From contig JAFQWA010000027.1 of the NCBI GenBank assembly GCA_017407705.1, positions 44,266 to 108,265 of the forward strand: a DNA stretch of 64,000 nucleotides, given 5' to 3'. Numbering within the stretch: the first letter of the stretch is position 1; every line of letters begins with the position of its first letter. Of the stretch, positions 25,559 through 34,083 are shown piece by piece. Under the pieces are notes generated by a model. That model searched no databases and was not told the DNA's origin. It saw only the letters and a list, made by a program, of their open reading frames with translations. This DNA is from Clostridia bacterium (lineage in GTDB: Bacteria > Bacillota > Clostridia > Oscillospirales > Acutalibacteraceae). A program made the position numbers and the translations under genes.

Positions 25559-26071
25559 TTGACTGAATTTGAATTTACACTGAATCAGGATGAGGTCAGA
25601 GCCGCTTTGTATATTACAGGCAGGTTAAAGCCTTATAAAAAGAAGTCCCTAATTCAGGCAATTATAGCAGGGTTGGTATTTATAAGCTTTTTGGTAAGCG
25701 CTATTATGTATCCTCACCAAACCACCAACTATATCGCTATGGCAGCCATGCTGCTGGTGATAGTGTTAGTAACGGTGTTCCCCAAGCAAACAGAGGATAG
25801 AATAGTAAAAGGCGCCACCACTTATATACCGATGTCGGTTAAGTTAAATCAGGATAAAATAACCGTTAACGTACCTCAAACAGGTGCTGTTTGGGACGTT
25901 GAAAAGCCTAACGTAGCCTATATTAAGCAGGATGACGTAATATTTGCCATTGTTTTGAAGGACGGTAGAATATTAGTCATACCAAAACGGGTTGCAGATG
26001 AAAAAGCTATGTCTGAATTACAGCAGATAATTGACTATTTTAATTTAAAAGAAAAGCTGGGTGAAATATAA
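25559..26071 (+). CDS. Small membrane protein between gyrB and gyrA (YcxB-like C-terminus)
   Basis: A protein of about 170 residues, with two adjacent hydrophobic helices near residues 35-80. A cytoplasmic beta-rich domain follows (ITVNVPQTGAVWDVEKPNVAYI and VFAIVLKDGRILVIPKRV-like), resembling the YcxB-type PH-like fold. The TTG 25559 follows AAAAAGGTGAG. A start at 25550 would overlap that site. It starts 17 bases after gyrB and ends 2 bases before gyrA, so it is translated within the gyrase operon. Function is unknown. Confidence 0.8.
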   Translation: MTEFEFTLNQDEVRAALYITGRLKPYKKKSLIQAIIAGLVFISFLVSAIMYPHQTTNYIAMAAMLLVIVLVTVFPKQTEDRIVKGATTYIPMSVKLNQDKITVNVPQTGAVWDVEKPNVAYIKQDDVIFAIVLKDGRILVIPKRVADEKAMSELQQIIDYFNLKEKLGEI

Positions 26072-26073
26072 AA

Positions 26074-28608
26074 ATGGGTATGGATGAAAAAATTATTCCT
26101 GTTGAAATAATGGATGAAATGCAGAAATCCTTTCTGGAATATTCAATGTCGGTTATTATCAGCCGTGCGTTGCCCGACGTTCGTGACGGTTTAAAGCCGG
26201 TTCACAGACGTATTCTTTACACAATGTTCGAGAAAAACCTTCTGCCTGAGAATCCTTACAGAAAATGCGCTGACACAGTTGGTGCCGTGTTGGGTTCATA
26301 TCACCCCCACGGTGACGCATCAGTTTACGATGCGCTGGTTCGTATGGCGCAGGACTTCTCCTTAAGATATATGTTGGTTGACGGTCACGGTAACTTCGGT
26401 TCGGTGGACGGTCACCCTGCCGCTGCTTACCGTTATACTGAGGCAAGAATGAGTAAGCTGGCAGTGGATATGCTTTCGGATATTGATAAGGAAACCGTAG
26501 ATTATATGCCTAACTACGATGACCGTTTGAAGGAGCCTGTAACACTGCCTTCCCGTTTTCCCAACCTTTTGGTAAACGGTTCAACGGGTATTGCCGTTGG
26601 TATGGCAACCAACATTCCTCCTCACAACCTTGCTGAGGTTATTGACTGTATGGTAGCCCTTATCGAAAACCCCGATATCAGCGTTACCGAAATGAACGAG
26701 ATTTTGCCCGGTCCCGATTTTCCCACCGGCGGTATCATTATGGGAAGAGCAGGTATTCGCGCTGCTTACTCCACCGGTAGAGGCAGACTGGTAGTTCGTG
26801 GCCGTGCCGAGATTGAGGAGATCAAAAACAATAAATTCCAGATCGTTATTACCGAGATTCCTTATCAGGTAAACAAGCAGAATCTGGTTAAGTCTATGGT
26901 AGATTTGGTTGATACCAAGCGTATTGAGGGTATTGACGATATCGTTGACTATTCTAACCGTGAGGGTATGAAAATAGTCATCGAGCTGAAAAAAGACGTT
27001 AATCCCCAGGTAGTTTTGAATCAGCTTTACAGCTACACCCAGCTGCAGACCACCTTTGGTGTAATTATGCTTGCACTGGTTGACGGCAAACCCCAGATTT
27101 TGTCGTTGAAAGAGATGCTGCAGCATTACATCAACTATCAGCAGGAAATAATCGTCCGCAGAACCCGTTACGATTTAAGAAAGGCTCAGGAAAAGGCCCA
27201 CGTTTTGGAAGGACTGAAAACTGCCCTTGACTTTATCGACGAGGTTATTAAAATAATCCGTGCATCCAAAACCATTCCCGAATCTAAAGCAGCTTTGATG
27301 GAGAGATTCCCCTTAGATGAGATTCAGGCATCTGCCATCGTTGCTATGCGACTTGGTCAGCTGACCGGTTTGGAAAAGCAAAAGATTGAAGACGAATTGG
27401 CTGAGCTTCATGCAAGAATTGCCGATTACAAGGATATTCTCACCTCTGAGGCAAGAGTTTTGGAGATAGTTAAAAACGAAGCTTTAAAAATTCGTGATAA
27501 ATATGCCGATGACCGTCGCACCGAGATCACCTCTATTGAGGGTGAGGTGGACATTGAGGACCTTATCCCCGTTGAGGACTGCGTTATGACTCTTACCAAT
27601 ATGGGTTATATCAAGCGACTGCCTGCAGATACTTACCACTCACAAAAACGTGGTGGTAGAGGTATTATGGGTATGCAGACCCGTGAGGAAGACTATGCTG
27701 AGCAGATGTTTGTTTGCTCCTCCCACGATTACATTCTGTTCTTCTCAACTCGTGGCAGAGTTTATCGTCTTAAAGCTTATGAGGTGCCTGAGGGCAGCCG
27801 TACGTCTAAGGGACTTAACATTGTTAACCTGTTGCCTTTAGAGAGCGGCGAGAGCATCAGCGCTATGATAAAGGTGTCCGATTATGAAGACGGTAAGTAC
27901 TTATGTATGGTAACCAAGAAGGGTACTATCAAACGTACTGAGCTGGCTGCATATAACACTGCAAGAAAAGGCGGCGTTATTGCTATCGGTCTTAATGAGG
28001 ACGATGAGCTTCGTTGGGTACAGATGACAAACGGTGATGACGACGTTATAGTGGCTACCAAGAAAGGTATGGCTATTAAGTTTAACGAAACCGACGCAAG
28101 ACCTCTGGGCAGAACAGCCCACGGTGTTAAGGCGATCACTCTGCGTGATAACGACGAGGTTATCGGTATGGCGGTTGCAAGAGAGAATGCAACCTTGCTG
28201 ACCGTTACCGAAACCGGCTACGGCAGACGTTCCGAGCTGACCGATTACCGAATTCAGTCACGTGGCGGTAAGGGACTTACCAACTACCGTGTAGAGAAGT
28301 TTGGTGACGTTGCTCAGATCAGCGTGGTGGATGCAGAGGATGATATTATTCTTATCGCATCCGACGGCATTGTTATCCGTATTCCTGCTGAGGATATCAG
28401 CGTATTTGCCCGTCCTGCAAAGGGTGTTAGGGTAATGCGTGTGGCAGAGGGCGAAAAGGTTATCACCTTAGAGCGTACTGCTAAAGAGGAGATAGTTGAG
28501 GAAGAGGAAGAAGCTACTGACTCAGCCGAAGCTGTGTCCGAAGAAACGGGAGTTAAAGAGGCTATCGACGAATTGATGCAAGCCGCTGAAAAACCCATAG
28601 AAGAATAA
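26074..28608 (+). CDS. gyrA: DNA gyrase subunit A
   Basis: The 844-residue breakage-reunion subunit. The winged-helix region has HGDASVYDALVRMAQ (the quinolone-resistance region), and the catalytic tyrosine is in AAYRYTEARMSKLA. The C-terminal beta-pinwheel contains the GyrA-box QKRGGRG (about residues 524-530). An acidic tail ends the protein. It pairs with GyrB to introduce negative supercoils. Confidence 0.98.
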   Translation: MGMDEKIIPVEIMDEMQKSFLEYSMSVIISRALPDVRDGLKPVHRRILYTMFEKNLLPENPYRKCADTVGAVLGSYHPHGDASVYDALVRMAQDFSLRYMLVDGHGNFGSVDGHPAAAYRYTEARMSKLAVDMLSDIDKETVDYMPNYDDRLKEPVTLPSRFPNLLVNGSTGIAVGMATNIPPHNLAEVIDCMVALIENPDISVTEMNEILPGPDFPTGGIIMGRAGIRAAYSTGRGRLVVRGRAEIEEIKNNKFQIVITEIPYQVNKQNLVKSMVDLVDTKRIEGIDDIVDYSNREGMKIVIELKKDVNPQVVLNQLYSYTQLQTTFGVIMLALVDGKPQILSLKEMLQHYINYQQEIIVRRTRYDLRKAQEKAHVLEGLKTALDFIDEVIKIIRASKTIPESKAALMERFPLDEIQASAIVAMRLGQLTGLEKQKIEDELAELHARIADYKDILTSEARVLEIVKNEALKIRDKYADDRRTEITSIEGEVDIEDLIPVEDCVMTLTNMGYIKRLPADTYHSQKRGGRGIMGMQTREEDYAEQMFVCSSHDYILFFSTRGRVYRLKAYEVPEGSRTSKGLNIVNLLPLESGESISAMIKVSDYEDGKYLCMVTKKGTIKRTELAAYNTARKGGVIAIGLNEDDELRWVQMTNGDDDVIVATKKGMAIKFNETDARPLGRTAHGVKAITLRDNDEVIGMAVARENATLLTVTETGYGRRSELTDYRIQSRGGKGLTNYRVEKFGDVAQISVVDAEDDIILIASDGIVIRIPAEDISVFARPAKGVRVMRVAEGEKVITLERTAKEEIVEEEEEATDSAEAVSEETGVKEAIDELMQAAEKPIEE

Positions 28609-28614
28609 AATAAC

Positions 28615-28643
28615 AAAAGGCAGGAGTTTTCTCCTGCCTTTTT
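28615..28643. terminator. Terminator after gyrA
   Basis: AAAAGGCAGGAG (28615-28626) pairs with CTCCTGCCTTTT (28631-28642) across TTTT. It is symmetric enough to serve the convergent PPC-domain gene too. Confidence 0.92.
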
Positions 28644-28647
28644 ACTT

Positions 28648-29067
28648 TTACATATCCAGCATATTCAAGCCGATATCGGGGTCGGGGGCTCTGCTAACCT
28701 GACCGGTTATCTTGGTTATAAAAATCTCTGCGGTGGCGCTGATTACCGCCTCGTTTAAATGACCGCCTTTTACAGCGCCGCTTTTATCTGCAAAGCTTGC
28801 GTGAAGGTGCAGATAAGGGGCACCGTTCATCTGAGTAATGTTTCCAACTAAAGAAACTATCTCCATATCACCTGTAAACACGTTTTTATAATACTGCTTT
28901 TTATCTGTGTCAAACAGACCTGCCACTGCATAATCAGCGGCACCCAGACCCGTCACACAGCCCAGCTTAATATCCTCTTTTTCACACAGCTCCATTAAAG
29001 AGGATACCAGTTCCTCGCCTTTGAACAGCCTTACAACAACGGTATCGTCAAAAACCTTGTATTTCAT
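28648..29067 (-). CDS. PPC/DUF296-domain protein
   Basis: A 139-residue protein that is entirely a PCC/PPC domain (PF03479-type). It includes the VVVRLFKGEELVSSLMELCE opening and YLHLHASFADKSGAVKGGHL, whose histidines can bind zinc. The plant versions are fused to AT-hooks. Free-standing bacterial ones form trimers of unclear role. ATG 29067 has AAAGGGTGGG upstream. It follows the exported-protein gene by 21 bases, so they may form one unit. Confidence 0.88.
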   Translation of the reverse strand: MKYKVFDDTVVVRLFKGEELVSSLMELCEKEDIKLGCVTGLGAADYAVAGLFDTDKKQYYKNVFTGDMEIVSLVGNITQMNGAPYLHLHASFADKSGAVKGGHLNEAVISATAEIFITKITGQVSRAPDPDIGLNMLDM

Positions 29068-29088
29068 ATTACCCACCCTTTTGCAGAG

Positions 29089-29853
29089 TTATTTACGTTT
29101 TAGAAGCTCCTGATTTTCGTCGGTCTTGCGACGGTTGACAAGCTGCATAACAAAGCTGTAGCCAATCACAACTATAACCAGCGCACAAACAATGATAACA
29201 ATAACCGAAACCACCTGATAAAAGGTGTTAAAGCCCATTCCTTTGGGGGCTTTTACGTTTAGCTTAAAGGAGCTGAACACCTCATCGTTTGCCGCAGCCA
29301 TTTCATCATTAACAACAGCAGCGGAATCGTAGCAGGTAAGCTCGTAAAACTTGCCGCCGATAACGGTCATCATTGTGGTATAGCAGTAACCGGTGTCGCT
29401 GCTGCCCACACGCACACAGTATTTTATGAATTTATACCCCGAAAGATCCGTTGACTTTACCCACAGCACAGTACCTGCGTTTTGCTCAATGCCCGACTTT
29501 AGAGTATCGGCAATGTTTTTTATCTGCTCGTCGCTTAATGGCGACAGATTAACCAGCTCCTCAGACAGCTTATCGCTGCCCACAGTCAGCTTTATCTCAC
29601 GCATACCGTCTTTGGAAAAAGCATCTATCACCGTGCCGTTTCTCACACGCTGAATAGCTTGTTGCTTGTCAATGGGCATTTTGTTGAAAAAGGAGCTGTC
29701 TTTATAAATATCATCCTGAGTGTAGCAGTAAAAATTCTTGGGTATATCCACCTTATACTCACTGTCCTCATCACTTACCGACAATGCCGCCACGTTAAAA
29801 CAGCTACATATTATAAAAGCAACACAAAATATTGCTGAAAACACTTTTTTCAT
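29089..29853 (-). CDS. Exported, C-terminally anchored hypothetical protein
   Basis: A 254-residue protein with an N-terminal signal peptide (MKKVFSAIFCVAFIICSCF..., cleaved or a lipobox-like C near 18). An extracytoplasmic domain of about 180 residues follows, and one C-terminal membrane helix (about residues 212-236) with a basic cytoplasmic tail ending RRKTDENQELLKRK. No enzymatic motif was recognised. The middle (KFIKYCVRVGSSDTGYCYTT) resembles uncharacterised clostridial surface proteins. Its promoter at 29885-29913 sits inside an inverted repeat. Confidence 0.75.
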   Translation of the reverse strand: MKKVFSAIFCVAFIICSCFNVAALSVSDEDSEYKVDIPKNFYCYTQDDIYKDSSFFNKMPIDKQQAIQRVRNGTVIDAFSKDGMREIKLTVGSDKLSEELVNLSPLSDEQIKNIADTLKSGIEQNAGTVLWVKSTDLSGYKFIKYCVRVGSSDTGYCYTTMMTVIGGKFYELTCYDSAAVVNDEMAAANDEVFSSFKLNVKAPKGMGFNTFYQVVSVIVIIVCALVIVVIGYSFVMQLVNRRKTDENQELLKRK

Positions 29854-29884
29854 ACCATAGCCTACCTTATAAAAGTATATGTAA

Positions 29885-29913
29885 ATTATAGCATCTTTTT
29901 ATCAAAACAGCAA
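29885..29913 (-). promoter_or_regulatory. Predicted promoter of the exported-protein gene
   Basis: Minus strand TTGCTG (29908-29913), a 17-base spacer and TATAAT (29885-29890). The 10-bp inverted repeat TATATGTAAA (29876-29885) / TTTACATATA (29918-29927) flanks it and could be an operator. Confidence 0.65.
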
Positions 29914-29981
29914 GATGTTTACATATATTCCCAAAAAAGTTTCAAAATTGTAACCTTTTTTAAATTTTTTTGATTTTTTGC

Positions 29982-30010
29982 TTGAAAAAACCGTTGACTT
30001 TGTGTAAAAT
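29982..30010 (+). promoter_or_regulatory. Predicted promoter of the CdaR/PucR-type regulator
   Basis: TTGAAA (29982-29987), a 17-base spacer and TAAAAT (30005-30010), about 60 bases before ATG 30069. Confidence 0.65.
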
Positions 30011-30068
30011 GTATATAGTTTGAAAAATTATGTGTGCATATTTTATAAAACAAAGGAGTTTGTGTAAT

Positions 30069-31154
30069 ATGGCTAATCGTTTGTTTCAGGGAGTAGTTCA
30101 CCAAATGCGTGACGCTGTGGACAGAACAGTAGGCGTTATTGATGAAACCTTTACTATCATTGCTTGCAGCGAGTTAGGTCTTATCGGCCAGCCCGTTGAC
30201 ATCACAGCTGCAGACATTACAGTTTCCGCTGATCTCTTTACCAGAGGTAACTATACTTATAAGCCCTTTGGTACAGCAGGAAACCCTGAATACGTTATGT
30301 TTGTGGAAGGAACCGATCAGCAGGCAGTAAAATATGTATCACTTATGGCGGTTGCCCTTATCAACGTAAAGCAGTACTTTGACGAGAAGTTTGACCGTTC
30401 AAACTTTGTTAAGAACGTTATTCTCGACAACATTCTCCCCGGAGATATTTATATTAAAGCAAGAGAGCTTCGTTTTAATATGGAAGCAGCTCACGCAGTT
30501 TTGCTTATCCGTATGATCACCAGAAACGACGTATCGGTTTACGACGTTATTCAGAATCTGTTCCCGGACAAGCAGAAGGACTTTATTATCAATATTTCCG
30601 AAACTGAGATTGCATTGGTTAAGGAAACCAGAAGCAACATCGAGGCTAAAGACCTTGAGAAGCTTGCCCGTTCTATTGTAGATACTCTGTCCAGCGAGTT
30701 CTATGTTCACGCTGTTGTGGGTATCGGCTCCACTGTTGAGGGAGTACGTGAGTTGGCAAAATCCTTTAAAGAGGCTCAGATCGCTTTGGAGGTTGGTAAG
30801 GTGTTTGATACCGAAAAGACTATCATCAGCTATGATAATCTGGGTATCGCAAGACTTATTTATCAGTTGCCTACCACCCTTTGCGACACCTTCTTAAGAG
30901 AAGTATTTAAAAGAGGTTCCATTGAAAGTCTGGATCAGGAAACCTTGTTTACTATCCAGAAATTCTTTGAGAACAACCTTAACGTGTCGGAAACTTCCAG
31001 AAAATTGTTTGTTCACAGAAACACTCTGGTTTACCGTCTTGAAAAAATCAAAAAGCTTACAGGATTGGATCTCCGTGAGTTTGAACACGCTATCGTGTTT
31101 AAGATCGCACTTATGGTTAAGAAATATCTCAGTGCAAACCCCGTTAAGTTCTAA
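30069..31154 (+). CDS. CdaR/PucR-type transcriptional regulator
   Basis: A 361-residue regulator. It has a central GGDEF-like regulatory segment (AHAVLLIRMITRNDVSVYD, then ALVKETRSNIEAKDLEKLAR) and a C-terminal PucR-type helix-turn-helix with FFENNLNVSETSRKLFVHRN and TLVYRLEKIKKLTGLDLR. The N-terminal ligand region is undefined. Such proteins activate sugar-acid, purine or stress genes. ATG 30069 has AAAGGAG upstream and lies after the promoter; the frame upstream to 30030 is not needed. It is a single-gene unit ended by a terminator. Confidence 0.87.
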   Translation: MANRLFQGVVHQMRDAVDRTVGVIDETFTIIACSELGLIGQPVDITAADITVSADLFTRGNYTYKPFGTAGNPEYVMFVEGTDQQAVKYVSLMAVALINVKQYFDEKFDRSNFVKNVILDNILPGDIYIKARELRFNMEAAHAVLLIRMITRNDVSVYDVIQNLFPDKQKDFIINISETEIALVKETRSNIEAKDLEKLARSIVDTLSSEFYVHAVVGIGSTVEGVRELAKSFKEAQIALEVGKVFDTEKTIISYDNLGIARLIYQLPTTLCDTFLREVFKRGSIESLDQETLFTIQKFFENNLNVSETSRKLFVHRNTLVYRLEKIKKLTGLDLREFEHAIVFKIALMVKKYLSANPVKF

Positions 31155-31165
31155 ACTAACGTTTG

Positions 31166-31194
31166 AAAAAAGCAGACAACCCGTCTGCTTTTTT
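31166..31194 (+). terminator. Terminator
   Basis: AAAAAAGCAGAC (31166-31177) with GTCTGCTTTTTT (31183-31194), a 5-base loop. Confidence 0.9.
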
Positions 31195-31253
31195 CACTAA
31201 CGGGGAGAAATTGCCTTATATTGGTAAAATATTCAGGAAAGTAGTGGATCATC

Positions 31254-31967
31254 ATTAAAAGAGAGGTTATAAATTTAGAGAGCGGCCAGCCGCTTATTGA
31301 GTTCAAAGGCGTTTCTAAGACCTATCAGACCGGAACGCACGCTCTTAAAGATGTTAATATAAAAATTCATAAAGGGGAGTTTGTGTTTGTTGTAGGCGCT
31401 TCGGGCGCAGGTAAAAGTACCTTTATCAAGCTTATTATGCACGAAGAGACCCCCAACACAGGCGAGGTTATAGTTAACGGATATAAAATGTCCCAGATCC
31501 GCCGAAAAGACATACCTTATTTAAGACGTACTATGGGTATCGTTTTTCAGGACTTTAGAGTTATCCCCACAATGAACGTTTTTGATAACGTTGCCTTCAC
31601 ACTCAGAGCTGTCGGTGCATCTACAAGAGAGATCCGCCGTAAGGTATCTCACGCTTTGTCCATGGTTGGACTGGGCGCAAAAGCCCGTTCTTTCCCCACC
31701 GAGCTTTCCGGTGGTGAGCAGCAGCGTGTGGGCCTTGCCAGAGCGCTGGTTAACAACCCGTCACTGATTATTGCTGACGAGCCTACAGGTAACGTGGACC
31801 CCAATATGTCTTATGAGATCGTTGAGCTCCTCACCGAAATCAACCGTCGAGGAACCACCGTTGTTATGGTAACTCACGAGCACCAGCTGGTTCGTGACTT
31901 TAACCGCCGTGTTATTATGCTTGAGGGCGGCACTGTTGTTGCCGATAATTCGGAAGGAGCGGTGTAA
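31254..31967 (+). CDS. ftsE: Cell division ATP-binding protein FtsE (start irregular)
   Basis: FtsE is the ABC ATPase that powers FtsX to activate cell-wall hydrolases at the septum. Walker A GASGAGKST, the Q-loop VFQDF, signature LSGGEQQRVGLARAL and Walker B LIIADEPTGNVD are intact. The conserved N-terminus LIEFKGVSKTYQTGTHAL is encoded in frame from about 31290, but no ATG, GTG or TTG precedes it after the TAG at 31242. The first standard start, GTG 31383, would delete about 40 conserved residues. I mark ATT 31254 as a placeholder. GTG 31244, with AGGA at ideal spacing, is one base out of frame, so a single-base error or frameshift is likely. ftsX starts directly after the stop. Confidence 0.88.
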   Translation: MKREVINLESGQPLIEFKGVSKTYQTGTHALKDVNIKIHKGEFVFVVGASGAGKSTFIKLIMHEETPNTGEVIVNGYKMSQIRRKDIPYLRRTMGIVFQDFRVIPTMNVFDNVAFTLRAVGASTREIRRKVSHALSMVGLGAKARSFPTELSGGEQQRVGLARALVNNPSLIIADEPTGNVDPNMSYEIVELLTEINRRGTTVVMVTHEHQLVRDFNRRVIMLEGGTVVADNSEGAV

Positions 31968-32888
31968 ATGAAATTTCGTAGTTTAAAATACCTCACCTTA
32001 GAGGGACTTAAAAATATCTGGGTAAACCGTTTGATGTCTATTGCGTCTATCGGTGTTTTGGTGGCTTGTATGGTGCTGATGGGCGCTGCCATTCTGTTTT
32101 CATTGAACGTGGACAAGGCACTGGGTTCCTTGCAGGACCAGAACGTTGTTATGGTTTATATTAAAGACGGTATTACCGAAGAGGAGACCAAGCAGGCGTA
32201 TCAGGACGTTAAAAAGCTTGCTAACGTTAAAGAGGCTGTGTTTATCCCCCGTGAAGAGGGCGTTGACAGTCTGCTTAAAGATATGGGCGATCAGTATAAG
32301 GACCTGTTTGCCTGGGTGGACGAGGACCAGAGCGGCTCCTTTTTGCCCGACGGTATAAGAGTTTCCTTTACCGACCTTACTAAGTATGACGACTCTATCA
32401 AGCAGATCAAAGCAGTTAAAAACATTGAGAATATTAACTCCTCCCGTGAGCTTACAATGCAGATCATCGGTATGCGTAAGATGATAACCATTGCAGGCGC
32501 TTGGATAATCGGTCTTTTGATGATAACAGCCCTTGTTATTATTGCAAATACAATTAAGATAACAATGCACAACCGTAAGCTGGAGATCAGCATTATGAAG
32601 GCGGTGGGTGCGACTGATAACTTTATCCGTTTCCCGTTCATTGTTGAGGGTATGGTCTTAGGACTTATCTCAGCATTGGTTACCTCGGGTCTGCTTTATT
32701 TGGCATACGAAATGACCGTAAAGCAAATCACCAAGGTAATGACACTTGAGGCAATACCCTACAGCAGTGTGTTCTGGGGCATTTTAGGTTTGTTCTGCCT
32801 TATCGGTGTTGCTACCGGCTGCATCGGAAGTGTTATTTCTATCGGAAAATATCTGCGTAAGGAAGGAAGTGAGTTCCGTGCGTTCTAA
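31968..32888 (+). CDS. ftsX: Cell division protein FtsX
   Basis: A 306-residue permease-like partner of FtsE with four membrane helices (about residues 23-45, 175-195, 228-250 and 275-297). An extracellular domain lies between the first two (about 50-165) and binds the hydrolase. The C-terminal NRKLEISIMKAVGATDNFI motif is the ABC-contact signature of the FtsX family. The ATG is immediately after the ftsE stop. Confidence 0.95.
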   Translation: MKFRSLKYLTLEGLKNIWVNRLMSIASIGVLVACMVLMGAAILFSLNVDKALGSLQDQNVVMVYIKDGITEEETKQAYQDVKKLANVKEAVFIPREEGVDSLLKDMGDQYKDLFAWVDEDQSGSFLPDGIRVSFTDLTKYDDSIKQIKAVKNIENINSSRELTMQIIGMRKMITIAGAWIIGLLMITALVIIANTIKITMHNRKLEISIMKAVGATDNFIRFPFIVEGMVLGLISALVTSGLLYLAYEMTVKQITKVMTLEAIPYSSVFWGILGLFCLIGVATGCIGSVISIGKYLRKEGSEFRAF

Positions 32889-34047
32889 AATGTTAAAGAG
32901 AATGTTTATGGTACTGCTTTGTGCAGTTATGGCATTCACCGCCACGGCCATCGCTCCTGTTTCCTCATCTGCACTGACTCAGCAGCAGATAAAGGATAAG
33001 ATCGCAGACTATGAACAGCAGGCTAAGGAAATTAAAAAGAAGATCCAGAGTCTGCAGGGTGATAAAAATAAGTATAAAGAGCTTAAAAACTCTTTGGATG
33101 AGCAGATCGACAATATGCAAAAGCAGATAGATCTGGTAAACGATCAGATCACCTCTTTGAACAACGATATTGCCAAAAACGAAAAAGAGATCAAGGCAAA
33201 AGAAGCCGAAATGGAAGCGGTTAAGGATAAGCTTAAGCAGAGATTACGTGCTATTTACGTGGCAGGCAGTCATAACGAGCTGCAGGTAATTATGGGAGCT
33301 GACGATTTTGCAGATTTCCTTGCCAGAGCAGAGCTTATGCGTGGCGTAACCAAGCACGATACCGGCCTTATGGAGCAGATCAGAAAAGACATTGAAGAGA
33401 TCAATGCTAAAAAGGCCGAGATCGAGCAGAAGAAAAAGGAAACCACTGCTTTAAAATCCACCTTGGTGGCAAAACAAAACGAGTTGGATAAGCAGTATGA
33501 TCAGGCAAACAGCCTTTACAACAAGATAAAAAATCAGGAATCTGATTTAGAGGCAGATGCCGCTAAGGTTGAGGCTGCTAAAAAAGAAATGCAAAAAGAG
33601 TGGGAGAAGATAATTGCCGAAGAAAGCGACTCCGATCGTATTTACAGCGGTGACTTCTGTTGGCCCTTCCAGAGCAACTATTACATCTCATCACCTTATG
33701 GCTGGCGCAGTCGTGGCTTCCACACAGGTGTTGACATTTCCTGCAGCGGTGCTTACGGCAAGCCCATTTATGCCGCCGCTGACGGTAAGGTAATTAAAGC
33801 TACCTGGAGTAATTACAGCTACGGCAACCACCTCATTATTGACCACGGTAACAAAAACGGTACCCAGTACACCACCTTGTATGCTCACTGCAGCACACTT
33901 TTGGTGTCTTACGGTCAGGAGGTTAAAAAGGGTCAGCTTATTGCCCGTTGCGGCAGTACCGGAAACTCCACCGGCCCTCATTTGCATTTTGAGATCCGTC
34001 TTAACGGCTCCCACACCAATCCTATGAACTATTTCCGCAATTTCTAA
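32878..34047 (+). CDS. Secreted coiled-coil M23 peptidoglycan hydrolase, FtsEX-linked
   Basis: A 389-residue secreted protein. A signal peptide (ending near SSSA, about residue 31) is followed by a long coiled coil (about 35-245) and a C-terminal M23/LytM domain (about 258-389). Zinc ligands are intact: HTGVD (H-x3-D) and HLHFE (H-x-H). The layout is that of EnvC/PcsB-type partners of FtsX, but unlike EnvC the active site is complete, so it is probably itself a peptidoglycan endopeptidase. GTG 32878 overlaps the ftsX end by 11 bases, with GGAAGGAAG upstream. Positioning under FtsEX control is inference from synteny. Confidence 0.92.
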   Translation: MRSKMLKRMFMVLLCAVMAFTATAIAPVSSSALTQQQIKDKIADYEQQAKEIKKKIQSLQGDKNKYKELKNSLDEQIDNMQKQIDLVNDQITSLNNDIAKNEKEIKAKEAEMEAVKDKLKQRLRAIYVAGSHNELQVIMGADDFADFLARAELMRGVTKHDTGLMEQIRKDIEEINAKKAEIEQKKKETTALKSTLVAKQNELDKQYDQANSLYNKIKNQESDLEADAAKVEAAKKEMQKEWEKIIAEESDSDRIYSGDFCWPFQSNYYISSPYGWRSRGFHTGVDISCSGAYGKPIYAAADGKVIKATWSNYSYGNHLIIDHGNKNGTQYTTLYAHCSTLLVSYGQEVKKGQLIARCGSTGNSTGPHLHFEIRLNGSHTNPMNYFRNF

Positions 34048-34083
34048 AAGCCAGTCAACACTCTAAAAAGGAGATGAACTGAT

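Noticed and set aside
26581..27126. 181-codon minus-strand frame inside gyrA
   Set aside because: gyrA is intact and strongly conserved on the other strand; this is an antisense artefact.
29919..30104. 61-codon minus-strand frame
   Set aside because: It covers the promoter region and start of the CdaR/PucR-type gene and has no coding signal.
32806..32877. Longer N-terminus for the M23 hydrolase
   Set aside because: These codons lie inside the ftsX end in another frame, and the signal peptide is only recognisable from GTG 32878.
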